A DNA stretch of 64,000 bases from Desulfobulbaceae bacterium (GCA_012744275.1 JAAYIE010000084.1:24344-88343), one strand, 5' to 3'. Positions 39,280 to 49,921 are shown, counted from the stretch's first letter. Notes: generated by a model not told the origin, from the letters alone. Numbers and translations: made by a program.

Positions 39280-39918
39280 ATGCAGATTCAATACAAAAAA
39301 AAGCGTAACCTGCTGCAAAACTTGCTGCTGGTAGAGTTGGTGCAGGGCATGTGGCTCACTTTGCGCCGTTTGTTCACCAAACCCATCACCCTGCAGTATC
39401 CCCACGAACAGCCCAATGTGCGGCGTGGGTTTCGTGGGCAGCACGCCTTGGTGCGCGATCCGCACAGCGGCACCACCAGGTGTATCGGGTGCATGAAATG
39501 CGCAATGGTGTGTCCATCTCGCTGCATTCGTATCCGCATCCATAAGGAGCCCGAGCACGGCAACCGCCGCTTTATTGACGAGTATAATATTGATGTACTG
39601 CGCTGCGTGTACTGCGGTTACTGTGCCGAAGTGTGCCCGGTGAATGCGATTATCCTCACCGAGGTTTTTGCATATTCCGCCTTTGATCGTAAAACTCTTG
39701 CCTACGACATGCCCAAGCTGCTCGACAATTGGGATGACTACCTCAGTGAACAGGGTGAGCATTTGGAGAGTTATGCCAATCCTACCTGGAGGCCGCGTGG
39801 CTTACCCGAAGGCACTTTGCCAGTGGGCAAACGTCTGCCCGTATCCGATGAATGGAAAGGGGAAGGGCAGGTGGTGGGCAGGTTATGGCGTCAATCCGTT
39901 CAAGGTCAGAACAGGTAG
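39280..39918 (+). CDS. nuoI: NADH-quinone oxidoreductase subunit I
   Basis: FRGQHALVRDPHSGTTRCIGCMKCAMVCPSRCI, CVYCGYCAEVCPVNAI. Confidence 0.95.
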   Translation: MQIQYKKKRNLLQNLLLVELVQGMWLTLRRLFTKPITLQYPHEQPNVRRGFRGQHALVRDPHSGTTRCIGCMKCAMVCPSRCIRIRIHKEPEHGNRRFIDEYNIDVLRCVYCGYCAEVCPVNAIILTEVFAYSAFDRKTLAYDMPKLLDNWDDYLSEQGEHLESYANPTWRPRGLPEGTLPVGKRLPVSDEWKGEGQVVGRLWRQSVQGQNR

Positions 39919-39922
39919 AGGC

Positions 39923-40504
39923 ATGTTTATCCCCATATATTTTTGGTACAGTGCGTTTGTGATCGTGCTTTGCGGCCTTTTGGCCATAAGCCTGCGCAAT
40001 CCGGTGCACAGCGTGCTGGCGGTTCTGGTGCTTTTTTTCCACATGGCAGGACTGTATCTGCTGCTCCAGGCTGAGTTCCTGGCCGCGGTACAGATCATTG
40101 TCTATGCCGGTGCTATCCTGGTGCTCTATCTCTTTGTCCTCTTTCTGGTGAACCTTAAAGAGGAACTCAAAGTGAGCGCCTTTGTTCCTGGGGTGTGGCT
40201 GGGGCGGGGCATAGCAGCAGGCCTTTTTGTGCTTTTATTGTGGGCGTTGCCCTCCTTCACTGCCGGGATGAAGGGAAGTTGGCCCAGTGCCGCTGTGACG
40301 CAGGCCGGTCATACTAAGGCCTTGGGTGCCGAACTTTTCACCCAGTATCTTCTGCCCTTTGAAATTGCGGGCACCATTTTGCTGGTGGCGCTGATTGGCG
40401 GGCTGGTGCTGGCGGCCAGGGTCGGGCAGGCGGATCGTACCGAAAAAACCGCACGGAGTGCGGGACAAGAAACAACACCGCAACCCAGGGAGGAGCAGTC
40501 ATGA
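39923..40504 (+). CDS. nuoJ: NADH-quinone oxidoreductase subunit J
   Basis: RNPVHSVLAVLVLFFHMAGLYLLLQAEFLAAVQIIVYAGAILVLYLFVLFLVN. Confidence 0.93.
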   Translation: MFIPIYFWYSAFVIVLCGLLAISLRNPVHSVLAVLVLFFHMAGLYLLLQAEFLAAVQIIVYAGAILVLYLFVLFLVNLKEELKVSAFVPGVWLGRGIAAGLFVLLLWALPSFTAGMKGSWPSAAVTQAGHTKALGAELFTQYLLPFEIAGTILLVALIGGLVLAARVGQADRTEKTARSAGQETTPQPREEQS

Positions 40505-40803
40505 TTCCATTGCACTGGTACATCGGCCTTGCCTCTGCGCTTTTTTGCATAGGGGTGTGCGGTTTTCTCACCCGCCGCAATGTCATCATGATGCTCTTGT
40601 CTGCGGAACTTATGCTTAATGCGGTGAATCTGAATCTGGTGGCCATGAGCCATTACCTGGAATCTCTGCGCGGGCATGCCTTCACCTTCTTTGTTATCAC
40701 CGTGGCAGCGGCCGAAGCGGCCATCGGCTTGGGTATCGCCATTGCTCTGTACCAGCATCGCCGCAGCGTGCATACGGATTCCTTCACCGACCTGAAAGGT
40801 TAG
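40501..40803 (+). CDS. nuoK: NADH-quinone oxidoreductase subunit K
   Basis: RRNVIMMLLSAELMLNAVNLNLVA, TVAAAEAAIGLGIAIALY. Confidence 0.96.
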   Translation: MIPLHWYIGLASALFCIGVCGFLTRRNVIMMLLSAELMLNAVNLNLVAMSHYLESLRGHAFTFFVITVAAAEAAIGLGIAIALYQHRRSVHTDSFTDLKG

Positions 40804-40805
40804 TC

Positions 40806-42728
40806 ATGCCGATATCGCTACTCGCTATTCCTTTTTTGCCTCTGGCAGCCTTTGTGCTGACCCTGCTGCTCGGCAAACAGATGGGAACCAGGGCGCACTG
40901 GCTGCCCATTATCGCGGTACTGATCTCCTTTTGCTGCGCAGTTGCAGCATTTTTCCGGGTACAATCGGACGAGATCATCAACCAAGATATCTACACTTGG
41001 ATCAGCTCTGGTGAGTTCAAGGTTTCCGTTGGTTTCCTCGTAGATCAGCTCACAGCGGTCATGCTCCTGGTGGTCACCAGTGTCAGTTCGCTGGTGCATA
41101 TTTATTCAGTGGGCTATATGCGGGGCGAGGCTGGGTATTATCGTTTTTTCGCCTACTTGAGCCTGTTCACTTTTTCCATGCTTATGCTGGTGATGGGTAA
41201 CAACTTCCTGCAGCTTTTTTTCGGCTGGGAAGCGGTGGGTCTGTCTTCCTACCTGCTCATCGGTTTTTATTTTGAAAAAAATTCGGCTGCTGATGCAGGT
41301 AAAAAAGCCTTTATCGTCAATCGCTTTGGTGATTTTGGTTTTCTACTAGGCCTTTTGCTCATCTTCACCCAGTTCGGCAGCCTCCACTATGCCGAGGTTT
41401 TTGGGCTTGTACCGAACATTGATGGTAAATCCATTCATCTGCTGGGTATGGAGATACTCCTGCCCACTTTAATTGCCCTGTTGCTGTTTTGCGGCGCTAT
41501 TGGCAAGTCAGCCCAAATTCCACTCCATGTCTGGTTGCCGGATGCCATGGAGGGTCCCACTCCGGTGAGCGCGCTCATCCATGCCGCCACCATGGTAACC
41601 GCCGGTGTTTTTCTGGTTGCTCGTTGCAACCCGCTCTTTGCCCTCTCCCCCTTTGCCCTGGACTTCATCACCGTGCTCGGGGCCATTACCGCACTCTTCG
41701 CGGCAACCATCGCACTCGTGCAAACGGATATCAAACGGGTTGTGGCCTATTCCACAGTGAGCCAACTGGCGTATATGTTCATCGCCTGCGGCGTGGGCGC
41801 TTATGCAGCCGGCATTTTTCACCTGTTCACCCACGCTTTTTTTAAGGCCTTGCTCTTTCTTGGTTGCGGTTCGGTCATCTTGGGTATGCACCATGAGCAG
41901 GATCTACGCTCCATGGGTGGCTTGAAGAAATACATGCCTATCACCTACTGGACCTTTCTCCTGGCATCGCTTTCGATCTCTGGTGTGCCACCCTTTGCCG
42001 GCTTTTTCAGTAAGGATGAAATTTTATTGATGGCCTTCAACTCGGGCTCTCCGGCTGGCCAGTTTGCCTTCTGGATCGGACTTTTCGTCGCCTTTCTCAC
42101 CGCTTTCTACTCATTCCGCCTGCTCTTTTTAGTCTTTCATGGCGAATTTCGCGGTACAACCGAACAGAAAAAGCATGTGCACGAATCACCCTTGGTGGTC
42201 ACCGCGCCGCTCATGATTCTGGCGCTGGGGGCGATCGCCTCCGGTTGGTTCGGTATCCCGGCGGGATTGGGTGGGTCCAACCATTGGGCCCAGTTCCTCG
42301 AACCAGTGTTGGGACACCCGCATGTGCAACTTTCCCATGGTGCTGAGCTTGGTCTGATGTTGATTTCGGTGGCCGCTGGTGCTGGCGGTATCGTCCTCGC
42401 CTTTTTCATGTACCGTAAGCGGCCCGAACTGCCCTCGCATCTGGCCAACCGTTTTGCAGGCGCATATCGGGTACTGCTCAACAAGTACTATGTGGATGAA
42501 CTGTACCAATTTGCCATTGTCAAGCCCTCCCTGTGGTTCAGCCAGCACGTTCTCTTGCGGGTGTTTGATATACGCGGCATAGAGGGGGTGGTTAATGGCC
42601 TGCCGCGGTTGATTGGTGCCTTTGCCAATAAATTGCGTCTGTTGCAGGATGGAGCAGTTTCGCACTATCTGGCGTGGATGGGCGGTGGGGCACTGGTGCT
42701 GCTTGCCCTGCTGCTGACCAGATACTAA
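40806..42728 (+). CDS. nuoL: NADH-quinone oxidoreductase subunit L
   Basis: VDQLTAVMLLVVTSVSSLVHIYSVGYM, LPDAMEGPTPVSALIHAATMVTAGVFLVAR. Confidence 0.96.
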   Translation: MPISLLAIPFLPLAAFVLTLLLGKQMGTRAHWLPIIAVLISFCCAVAAFFRVQSDEIINQDIYTWISSGEFKVSVGFLVDQLTAVMLLVVTSVSSLVHIYSVGYMRGEAGYYRFFAYLSLFTFSMLMLVMGNNFLQLFFGWEAVGLSSYLLIGFYFEKNSAADAGKKAFIVNRFGDFGFLLGLLLIFTQFGSLHYAEVFGLVPNIDGKSIHLLGMEILLPTLIALLLFCGAIGKSAQIPLHVWLPDAMEGPTPVSALIHAATMVTAGVFLVARCNPLFALSPFALDFITVLGAITALFAATIALVQTDIKRVVAYSTVSQLAYMFIACGVGAYAAGIFHLFTHAFFKALLFLGCGSVILGMHHEQDLRSMGGLKKYMPITYWTFLLASLSISGVPPFAGFFSKDEILLMAFNSGSPAGQFAFWIGLFVAFLTAFYSFRLLFLVFHGEFRGTTEQKKHVHESPLVVTAPLMILALGAIASGWFGIPAGLGGSNHWAQFLEPVLGHPHVQLSHGAELGLMLISVAAGAGGIVLAFFMYRKRPELPSHLANRFAGAYRVLLNKYYVDELYQFAIVKPSLWFSQHVLLRVFDIRGIEGVVNGLPRLIGAFANKLRLLQDGAVSHYLAWMGGGALVLLALLLTRY

Positions 42729-42758
42729 GCAATAGTCACTTAAGGTTAACAGGTACCC

Positions 42759-44261
42759 ATGCCTCTGCTCAGTGTTCTCATCTTTTTTCCAATACTCGGT
42801 GGCCTCTCCCTTCTGTTTGTAGAGCGGAAAACCGAGACCGTGCGACTGGTTGCCCTTGTGGTCAGCCTATTCGAGCTGGTCTTCACACTGCCAGTTTTTT
42901 TCCTGTTCGATAAAACTACGCACCTGATGCAGTTCAGGGAGCAGCACGATTGGATCAGCGCCCTCAACATCAACTACGCCCTTGGTATAGACGGCATCAG
43001 TGTGCTTTTTGTGCTTTTGACTGCGCTGATCACCGTCTTATGTGTGCTGGTGTCCTGGGAGAGTATTCAGGAAAAGGTCAAGGAATTTTATATCGCCCTG
43101 CTCGTATTGGAAGGGGCAATGATGGGCGTCTTTTGCGCCTTGGATTTCTTTCTTTTCTACGTGTTCTGGGAGGCTATGCTCATCCCCATGTTTCTCATCA
43201 TCGGGGTCTGGGGCGGGCCAAACCGGCTCTATGCCACAATCAAGTTCTTCCTCTACACTCTGGTGGGCAGTCTGCTCATGCTGGTGGGTATTATTCTCCT
43301 GTACCTTGGGGCTGGTCGGACCTTTGATGTTATTGCCCTGGCTGGTCAGGCCTATCCATTCAAACTGCAGCTTCTGGTCTTCTGGCTCTTTTTTGCAGCC
43401 TTTGCCGTCAAGGTGCCGATGTGGCCGGTGCATACTTGGTTGCCCGATGCCCATACTGAAGCACCAACTGCAGGTTCAGTCATCCTTGCCGGTGTACTGA
43501 TTAAGATGGGGGCATACGGTTTCCTCCGTTTTTCACTGCCGATGCTGCCGCAGGCCACCATAGCCATGCTCACCCCCATGCTGGTGCTCTCCGTGATTGC
43601 CATTGTTTATGGGGCAATGGTCTGCCTTGCACAAACCGATCTGAAACGCCTGGTAGCTTACAGTTCGGTAAGCCACATGGGCTTTGTTACCTTGGGCCTC
43701 TTTGCCCTCAATCAGCAAGGTCTTGAAGGCAGTATCCTGCAGATGATCAACCACGGGCTGGTTACCGGGGCACTCTTTCTTGCCATCGGCATCGTGTATG
43801 AGCGGACCCACACTCGCGAGATTGCAGCCTACGGTGGCTTGGCCACCACCATGCCCGTTTTTGCCGGTTTTTTTATGGTCTTTACCTTGGCGGCCGTGGG
43901 CTTGCCCGGCACCAACGGTTTTATTGGCGAATGGCTTATTCTGCTCGGCGCTTTTAGGGCCCAGCCGGTATATGCGGTGATCGCAGCCACAGGTCTTATT
44001 CTCGGTGCCTGGTACATGCTTTGGCTGTATCAGCGCATTTTTTTCGGTGGGGTGGGCGAGCAGGTTCGCAGCCTCATCCCGCTCAATGTGCGTGAAATTG
44101 TGACACTGGTGCCGTTGGTGCTGCTTATTTTCTGGATCGGTATTTATCCTGATGCACTGCTGGATTTCCTCCGGGTTTCCGTGGGCCACCTGGTGGAACA
44201 GGTGCATGGCGCCACCGGACTGGCTGAAGCCGGGCAAACAGCCCTGATGCCCATCCCCTGA
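42759..44261 (+). CDS. nuoM: NADH-quinone oxidoreductase subunit M
   Basis: ALGIDGISVLFVLLTALIT, PVHTWLPDAHTEAPTAGSVILAGVLIKMGAYG. Confidence 0.96.
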   Translation: MPLLSVLIFFPILGGLSLLFVERKTETVRLVALVVSLFELVFTLPVFFLFDKTTHLMQFREQHDWISALNINYALGIDGISVLFVLLTALITVLCVLVSWESIQEKVKEFYIALLVLEGAMMGVFCALDFFLFYVFWEAMLIPMFLIIGVWGGPNRLYATIKFFLYTLVGSLLMLVGIILLYLGAGRTFDVIALAGQAYPFKLQLLVFWLFFAAFAVKVPMWPVHTWLPDAHTEAPTAGSVILAGVLIKMGAYGFLRFSLPMLPQATIAMLTPMLVLSVIAIVYGAMVCLAQTDLKRLVAYSSVSHMGFVTLGLFALNQQGLEGSILQMINHGLVTGALFLAIGIVYERTHTREIAAYGGLATTMPVFAGFFMVFTLAAVGLPGTNGFIGEWLILLGAFRAQPVYAVIAATGLILGAWYMLWLYQRIFFGGVGEQVRSLIPLNVREIVTLVPLVLLIFWIGIYPDALLDFLRVSVGHLVEQVHGATGLAEAGQTALMPIP

Positions 44262-44286
44262 ATGTCAGATAGGATCCACAACTGTG

Positions 44287-45750
44287 ATGACTGATCGGCT
44301 ACTTGTTCTGAATCCCGCCGCCTTTAACTGGGGCATGATCACCCCGGTGCTGCCGGAATTGATCCTGCTGGCTGTTGGCGTTGTCCTGGTGGCGCTTGAT
44401 CTTTTTGCTCCCCGTCAACGCCAATTGCTGCCTTGGATGACTGTGCTTGGCGTGTCCGCGGTATTGCTGATGAATCTCGGCATGTCTGTGCCGCCTGAAG
44501 CGGGAATCATGCTCCTGAATGACGGCTATACAGCCTTTTTCTGTACGCTTTGCTTGGGCAGTGTCATCCTGACAGCGTTGATGCGCGAAATGTACAGCGA
44601 GCAGATGCAGGCACATCATGGAGAATTTTACAGCCTGATGGTCTTTTCTGCAGTGGGTATGATGGTGATGATCGCGTCTGTCGATCTGATGACCATTTTT
44701 CTCGGCCTCGAGTTGATGGCTCTACCGCTCTATGTCCTTATTGGTATGCATAAAAAGGAGTTTCGTACCAGTGAGGCAGCAGCGAAATATTTTCTTATGG
44801 GAGTTTTTGCCTCGGCCTTGTTGCTTTTTGGTATGTCTCTGCTTTTCGGTCTCAGCGGCAGTACCAACCTGGCTGAAATTGGTACCTACATCAAGAGTCA
44901 CAGCCTTGCCTCCAACCCGGCTCTGGTGACAGCGCTTGCCTTGCTTGTGGCAGGGCTTTGTTTCAAGGTGGCGGTTGTTCCCTTCCACATGTGGACACCA
45001 GATGTGTATGAAGGTGCGCCCACAGTGCTGACCGCTTTTATGAGTGCAGGGCCAAAAGCGGCCGGCTTTGCTGTATTTGGTCGCATCATGCTGACTGTTT
45101 TTCCGGAACTGGAACCAAACTGGGGCCCGGTACTGGTTATGCTCGCGGTATTGACCATGGCGGTCGGTAACATCGTGGCCCTGGTACAGAACAGCTTAAA
45201 ACGCATGCTCGCCTATTCCGCCATTGCCCATGCCGGCTACGCCTTACTGGGAATTGCAGCGGGTACTGCCAGTGGTATGGCCGCAGCCATGAGCTATCTC
45301 TTTATCTATCTGTTTATGAACATGGGGGCCTTTGCCATCCTCATTATTTTTTCCCGCGGTCAGGAAGAGCATGAATCCATACATTGCTGCCAGGGGATGG
45401 CAGCTAAACATCCGGTACTGGCTCTGTGCATGCTGATTTTCATGTTTTCCCTTACCGGTATTCCACCAACCGGTGGTTTCACCGGCAAGTTTTACCTGTT
45501 TCAATCGGCACTGGCCGCTGGTTATACTGTGCCAGTGATAATGGCGGTGCTGCTCAGCGCGGTGTCTGCCTTTTTCTACCTGCGCATTATTCGCCTGATG
45601 TATATGGGTGCGCCTGAAGGCCAGGTCACCATTAATTCCCCTACTGTTGGGATTTTGGTGGTCCTGGGAGTGGCCGTGGCCGGTACCATTTTGCTGGGCG
45701 TTGCACCAGGAGCACTCTTTGACTGGGCGCAGCGTGCGATGCTGCCGTAA
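44287..45750 (+). CDS. nuoN: NADH-quinone oxidoreductase subunit N
   Basis: FLGLELMALPLYVLIG, PFHMWTPDVYEGAPTVLTAFMSAGPKAAGFA. Confidence 0.95.
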   Translation: MTDRLLVLNPAAFNWGMITPVLPELILLAVGVVLVALDLFAPRQRQLLPWMTVLGVSAVLLMNLGMSVPPEAGIMLLNDGYTAFFCTLCLGSVILTALMREMYSEQMQAHHGEFYSLMVFSAVGMMVMIASVDLMTIFLGLELMALPLYVLIGMHKKEFRTSEAAAKYFLMGVFASALLLFGMSLLFGLSGSTNLAEIGTYIKSHSLASNPALVTALALLVAGLCFKVAVVPFHMWTPDVYEGAPTVLTAFMSAGPKAAGFAVFGRIMLTVFPELEPNWGPVLVMLAVLTMAVGNIVALVQNSLKRMLAYSAIAHAGYALLGIAAGTASGMAAAMSYLFIYLFMNMGAFAILIIFSRGQEEHESIHCCQGMAAKHPVLALCMLIFMFSLTGIPPTGGFTGKFYLFQSALAAGYTVPVIMAVLLSAVSAFFYLRIIRLMYMGAPEGQVTINSPTVGILVVLGVAVAGTILLGVAPGALFDWAQRAMLP

Positions 45751-45774
45751 CCACCAGGCGCAGAAGATACCATC

Positions 45775-45972
45775 ATGCCCTATGTGAACATTAAAATTAC
45801 CGATGAAGGGGTGACAGCCGAGCAGAAGGCCGCCTTAATCGCCGGAGTGACCGAATTGCTGCAGCGGGTGCTGCACAAGGATGCCACCACTACTGTGGTC
45901 GTCATTGATGAGGTTGGTACTGATAACTGGGGCATTAACGGCCAGCCTGTAACCGTATTAAGAAAAAAATAG
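45775..45972 (+). CDS. 4-oxalocrotonate tautomerase-family protein
   Basis: 65 aa; MP-YVNIKITDEGVTAEQKAALIAGVTELLQRVL...VVVIDEVGTDNWGING, Pro-1. Confidence 0.85.
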   Translation: MPYVNIKITDEGVTAEQKAALIAGVTELLQRVLHKDATTTVVVIDEVGTDNWGINGQPVTVLRKK

Positions 45973-46115
45973 TCTGTCGTGGCCGTACCTGGCGGTAAGT
46001 AAACAGCCGCTGGGTGTTTGACACTTTATTTGCCGGGATATTACTCTCTGCCAGCCGGATCACGGCATTTTCCCGGCTGAACCGGCAGTTACCCCGCCCG
46101 CTGTGGAGATCCTGA

Positions 46116-47081
46116 ATGCGGCACGGTTCTTCGCTCATCCTCGTTACTGATCCTGCGTACAGCCGGCATGATACCGGCGGCGGAGAGCATCCGGAAATAC
46201 CTGAACGTCTGCAGGTAATCCGGGATGCCTTTGATCACAGCCCCTTTGCCCAGTCTATCCATATTTTGTTGCCCAGGCCGGCGAGCCGCGCTGAACTGCT
46301 GAGCTTCCATGACGAGGCCTGGCTCTTCCGCTTTGAAGAGGCGGTACTCTCCGGCCGCACCTATGTAGACCATCCGGATAATCAGGTTTGCTACGAATCT
46401 TATTCTATCGCCACCCTGTCGGCAGGCGCCGGTCTGAGCGGCATTGACCGGATAGAGCAGGACGCTGGCCAGGATATCATCTTCTGTCTAACCAGGCCGC
46501 CTGGCCACCATGCCGAGGCAAATCATCCTCTGGGATTTTGCTTTTTTAACAACTGCGTAATTGCTGCCCGCTACTGGCAAAACCGGTACGGCCGCAACAG
46601 AGTAGCCGTGCTGGATTTTGATGCTCATCACGGCAATGGCATCCAAAGCGCCCTGGAATCCGAGCCGGACACCTGCTACATTTCCATCCACGAGCATCCC
46701 AGCTTCAGTTATCCCGGCACGGGTTGGGAAGAGGAGCGTGGTCTTGGCGCAGGCAAAGGCACCGTACTCAACCTGCCACTTCCCCCTGGCGCAGGCGAGG
46801 AGCAGGTACGTCGCCTGCTCCCGAAAATTCGCAGTTTTTTCGAAGAGATGCAACCCGAAGCCCTGATCATTGGCGCAGGATTTGACGCCCATGTTGAAGA
46901 TGAGATGTCGGGCCTGGCCTTCTCCACGCCACTGTATACAGAGCTTGGCCGTTTTATCTTCGAGTTGGGAAGGGATTTCTGCAGTAACCGGGTGCTCTCC
47001 ATCCTGGAAGGCGGCTATCACCTGCCCCGGCTGGGAGAAAGTGCGGCTGCCTACATCGCTGGACTTTTAAAAGACGATTGA
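46116..47081 (+). CDS. Histone deacetylase-family protein (AcuC-like)
   Basis: GGGEHPEIPERLQVI, RPPGHHAEANHPLGFCFFNN, VAVLDFDAHHGNGIQ, GAGFDAH. Confidence 0.92.
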   Translation: MRHGSSLILVTDPAYSRHDTGGGEHPEIPERLQVIRDAFDHSPFAQSIHILLPRPASRAELLSFHDEAWLFRFEEAVLSGRTYVDHPDNQVCYESYSIATLSAGAGLSGIDRIEQDAGQDIIFCLTRPPGHHAEANHPLGFCFFNNCVIAARYWQNRYGRNRVAVLDFDAHHGNGIQSALESEPDTCYISIHEHPSFSYPGTGWEEERGLGAGKGTVLNLPLPPGAGEEQVRRLLPKIRSFFEEMQPEALIIGAGFDAHVEDEMSGLAFSTPLYTELGRFIFELGRDFCSNRVLSILEGGYHLPRLGESAAAYIAGLLKDD

Positions 47082-47124
47082 GCGTACGCCACAGGCATAC
47101 TGACAAGAGCGAATCGGAGGTGAC

Positions 47125-47781
47125 ATGTTCATCCACTATCATATGACCCCCACGCCCACCACCATGCACCCAGAGCAAACCGTGGCTGAAGCTATTGAAC
47201 TGCTGGCTTGTTTTCCCTTTCGCCACATTCCCCTGGTGGATGACGAAGGCGTTTTACAGGGTATAGTTTCCGACCGGGATCTGCGTTCTGCCAAGCCGTC
47301 CAGCGTGGCCCAGAGCAGCCAGCGTGCCATGGTGGAGAGCAAGGTGATGCAAACAAGACTATCGCAGATTATGAGCACCAACTGCCGCACCCTGTCGGCC
47401 ATGGCCACTGTGGACGATGCGCTTTTCCTTTTCGAAGCAAATGCCATTGGCGCTCTGCCGATTCTGGATGATGAACGGCGACTGATCGGTATTTTTACCA
47501 TTGGTGACCTACTCAAGGCATATAAAACCATGTTTGGGGTGGGCGAGCGGGGTGCAGCCATGATCTCCATTGTGGATGACGGTGATCCGCGCATTATGAG
47601 CAAGCTCATTGGGATTATGGAAGAAAAGAATGTGCACTGTACCAGGCTGTTACGTAAGTCTGCGACCCGGCGTACCAAGGCGATGATTTACCTGCGCGTC
47701 AACACCTACAACACTCGTGCTGTGCAGAAGGCGATCGAGGCGGCAGGGTATGAAATCCATGTACCGTATAGCGCCGTTTGA
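47125..47781 (+). CDS. CBS-domain protein (AcuB-like)
   Basis: Two CBS motifs (FRHIPLVDDEGVLQGIVSDRDL; IGALPILDDERRLIGIFTIGDLL), C-terminal ACT-like region. Confidence 0.88.
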   Translation: MFIHYHMTPTPTTMHPEQTVAEAIELLACFPFRHIPLVDDEGVLQGIVSDRDLRSAKPSSVAQSSQRAMVESKVMQTRLSQIMSTNCRTLSAMATVDDALFLFEANAIGALPILDDERRLIGIFTIGDLLKAYKTMFGVGERGAAMISIVDDGDPRIMSKLIGIMEEKNVHCTRLLRKSATRRTKAMIYLRVNTYNTRAVQKAIEAAGYEIHVPYSAV

Positions 47782-47821
47782 ACCGCTACTGAGGCGTATT
47801 ACCCGATTATAAGAGGTTCGT

Positions 47822-49921
47822 ATGCTGAAGAGACTTTTTACTCCCCAGTCGGTTGCGGTTATTGGCGCTTCAAAAAGACCGGGTAAGGTGGGTTATACCA
47901 CTGTACACAACCTAGTGCAGGCAGGATTTGCCGGACCACTGGTGCCAGTCCATCCGGATGGCGGTGAACTGCTGGGGCTTAAAGCGTATCCGCGCCTGGC
48001 CGACTACCCCCATAGCATCGACCTGGCTCTGATTACTGTGCCGGCGGAAAAAACCCTGGATGCGGTGCGGGACGCGATTGCCAAGAAGGTGGGTGCGGTG
48101 GCGGTGGTGGCTTCCGGCTTTAAGGAGAGTGGGCCTGAGGGAGCGAAACGTGAGGAGGAACTTGTGGCCCTGTGTGCCAAGGGTGGAATACGGCTTTTAG
48201 GCCCAAACTGTCTTGGTCTTATTAATACGCAGCTGCAGTTGAACGCCTCCTTCTCCAGGCGTATGCCGCAGATGGGCAAGCTGGCGGTTTTTTCCCAATC
48301 CGGTGCACTGTGCACCGCCATGATGGACGCGGCCGATTCCCGCAGGCTGGGGGTGAGCATTTCGGTCTCCATCGGTAATAAGGCAGATATCACCGAGGTG
48401 GATATCCTCTCATACCTGGCCGGTGATGCCGCCACCAAGGTTATCACTGGCTACCTGGAAGATATCAGTGATGGTGATCAGTTCGTCAAGGCGGCGGAGG
48501 AGGCGAGCAAGCATAAGCCGGTGGTGATTCTCAAGGCAGGGATCACCGCTGCTGGTGCCCGGGCGGCATCGCACCATACTGGTGTGGCGTCCGGTCAGGA
48601 CACAGCCTACGGCGCGGCCTTCAAACGGGCCGGTATCTGCCGGGCCGATTCCTTCGAAGCCTTGTTCGATTATGCCACCGCCCTTTCCCTGCAGCCGCCG
48701 CCCAAGGGAGACAGAGTTTTTATTCTGTCCAACTCGGGTGGAACCGGAACACTGGCCGCCGATGCGGTAGAAAAGGCGGATATGGTAGTTGCCCCACTCC
48801 CCGATGATCTGCATGCAGAACTCGCCCGTATTTTACCTGTAACTGGTTATATCAACAATCCGACCGATGTCTCTGCCGCAGCCACACCACAGCAGTACGT
48901 GGATGCACTGCGGGCCGCGCTGAAGCACCCGGATATCGATGCAATACTGGTTGTGCTGGCACCGCAGTACATCAACGAACCAGCCGACACTGTGCGCGCC
49001 ATTGCCGCCAATCTGGATGGCGAAACTCCGGTGCTGGCCTCTTTTTTAGGCAGTCGCGAAGGCATACCTGCCCGGGCCGAACTGGCCGAAGCCGGGCTGC
49101 CCTTTTATCCCACGCCCGAGCGTGCCGTGGGTGCACTCAAAGCCATGTATGAATATGGGGTATGGCGACGGCGGCCGGCCCGGCATGTGGTACGCTTTCC
49201 AGTGAACCGTCGCCGGGTGGAGCGGGTGATTACCCACCGGCAACGCAGCGGTTATTCCAGGTTGGACGAGGTCCGATCAAAGAATATCCTCAAATCCTAC
49301 GGCTTCCGCATCATGCCCGGCCGGCTTACCGGCAGTCCTGAGGAGGCAATAGAAATTGCCCAGTTCATCGGTTATCCGGTGGCCATGAAGATCGTCTCAC
49401 CCAACATTGTGCACAAAACCGACCTCGGTGGGGTACGCCTCAATATTGGTTCCAGTGAAGAAGTGGCCGACGCCTTTGACCTGATGATGCTGAGGTTGCG
49501 GAAACTCGCCCCTGATGCACTTATTGAAGGCGTGTATGTGGAGAAAATGGCGGAAAAAGGCCTGGAGGTCATCATCGGTATGACCCGCGACCCGCAATTC
49601 GGACCCATGCTCATGTTTGGCTTGGGCGGCATCTTCGTTGAGGTCATGAAGGATGTCACCTTCCACCTTGCCCCGATTACTGAAGCAGAGGCGGTGCAAA
49701 TGCTCAAATCTACCCGTTCCTACGAGCTTTTGGAGGGCAAGCGCGGCACCAAACAGGTGGACATTGCAGCCATTGCCGGGGCCCTGCAGCGCATCAGCCA
49801 GCTGACCACAGATTTCCCGCAGATCGTTGAGCTGGATATCAACCCGCTGATTGTTGGTGAGCAGGGACTTGAGCCAGTGGTGGTAGATGCGGGCATGACC
49901 TTTGCCCCGCCTGCCCGATAG
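47822..49921 (+). CDS. ADP-forming acetate/acyl-CoA ligase, alpha-beta fusion
   Basis: SVAVIGASKRPGKVGYTTVHNLVQAGF, LLGPNCLGLINT, C-terminal ATP-grasp GYPVAMKIVSPNIVHKTDLGGVRLNI. Confidence 0.92.
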   Translation: MLKRLFTPQSVAVIGASKRPGKVGYTTVHNLVQAGFAGPLVPVHPDGGELLGLKAYPRLADYPHSIDLALITVPAEKTLDAVRDAIAKKVGAVAVVASGFKESGPEGAKREEELVALCAKGGIRLLGPNCLGLINTQLQLNASFSRRMPQMGKLAVFSQSGALCTAMMDAADSRRLGVSISVSIGNKADITEVDILSYLAGDAATKVITGYLEDISDGDQFVKAAEEASKHKPVVILKAGITAAGARAASHHTGVASGQDTAYGAAFKRAGICRADSFEALFDYATALSLQPPPKGDRVFILSNSGGTGTLAADAVEKADMVVAPLPDDLHAELARILPVTGYINNPTDVSAAATPQQYVDALRAALKHPDIDAILVVLAPQYINEPADTVRAIAANLDGETPVLASFLGSREGIPARAELAEAGLPFYPTPERAVGALKAMYEYGVWRRRPARHVVRFPVNRRRVERVITHRQRSGYSRLDEVRSKNILKSYGFRIMPGRLTGSPEEAIEIAQFIGYPVAMKIVSPNIVHKTDLGGVRLNIGSSEEVADAFDLMMLRLRKLAPDALIEGVYVEKMAEKGLEVIIGMTRDPQFGPMLMFGLGGIFVEVMKDVTFHLAPITEAEAVQMLKSTRSYELLEGKRGTKQVDIAAIAGALQRISQLTTDFPQIVELDINPLIVGEQGLEPVVVDAGMTFAPPAR

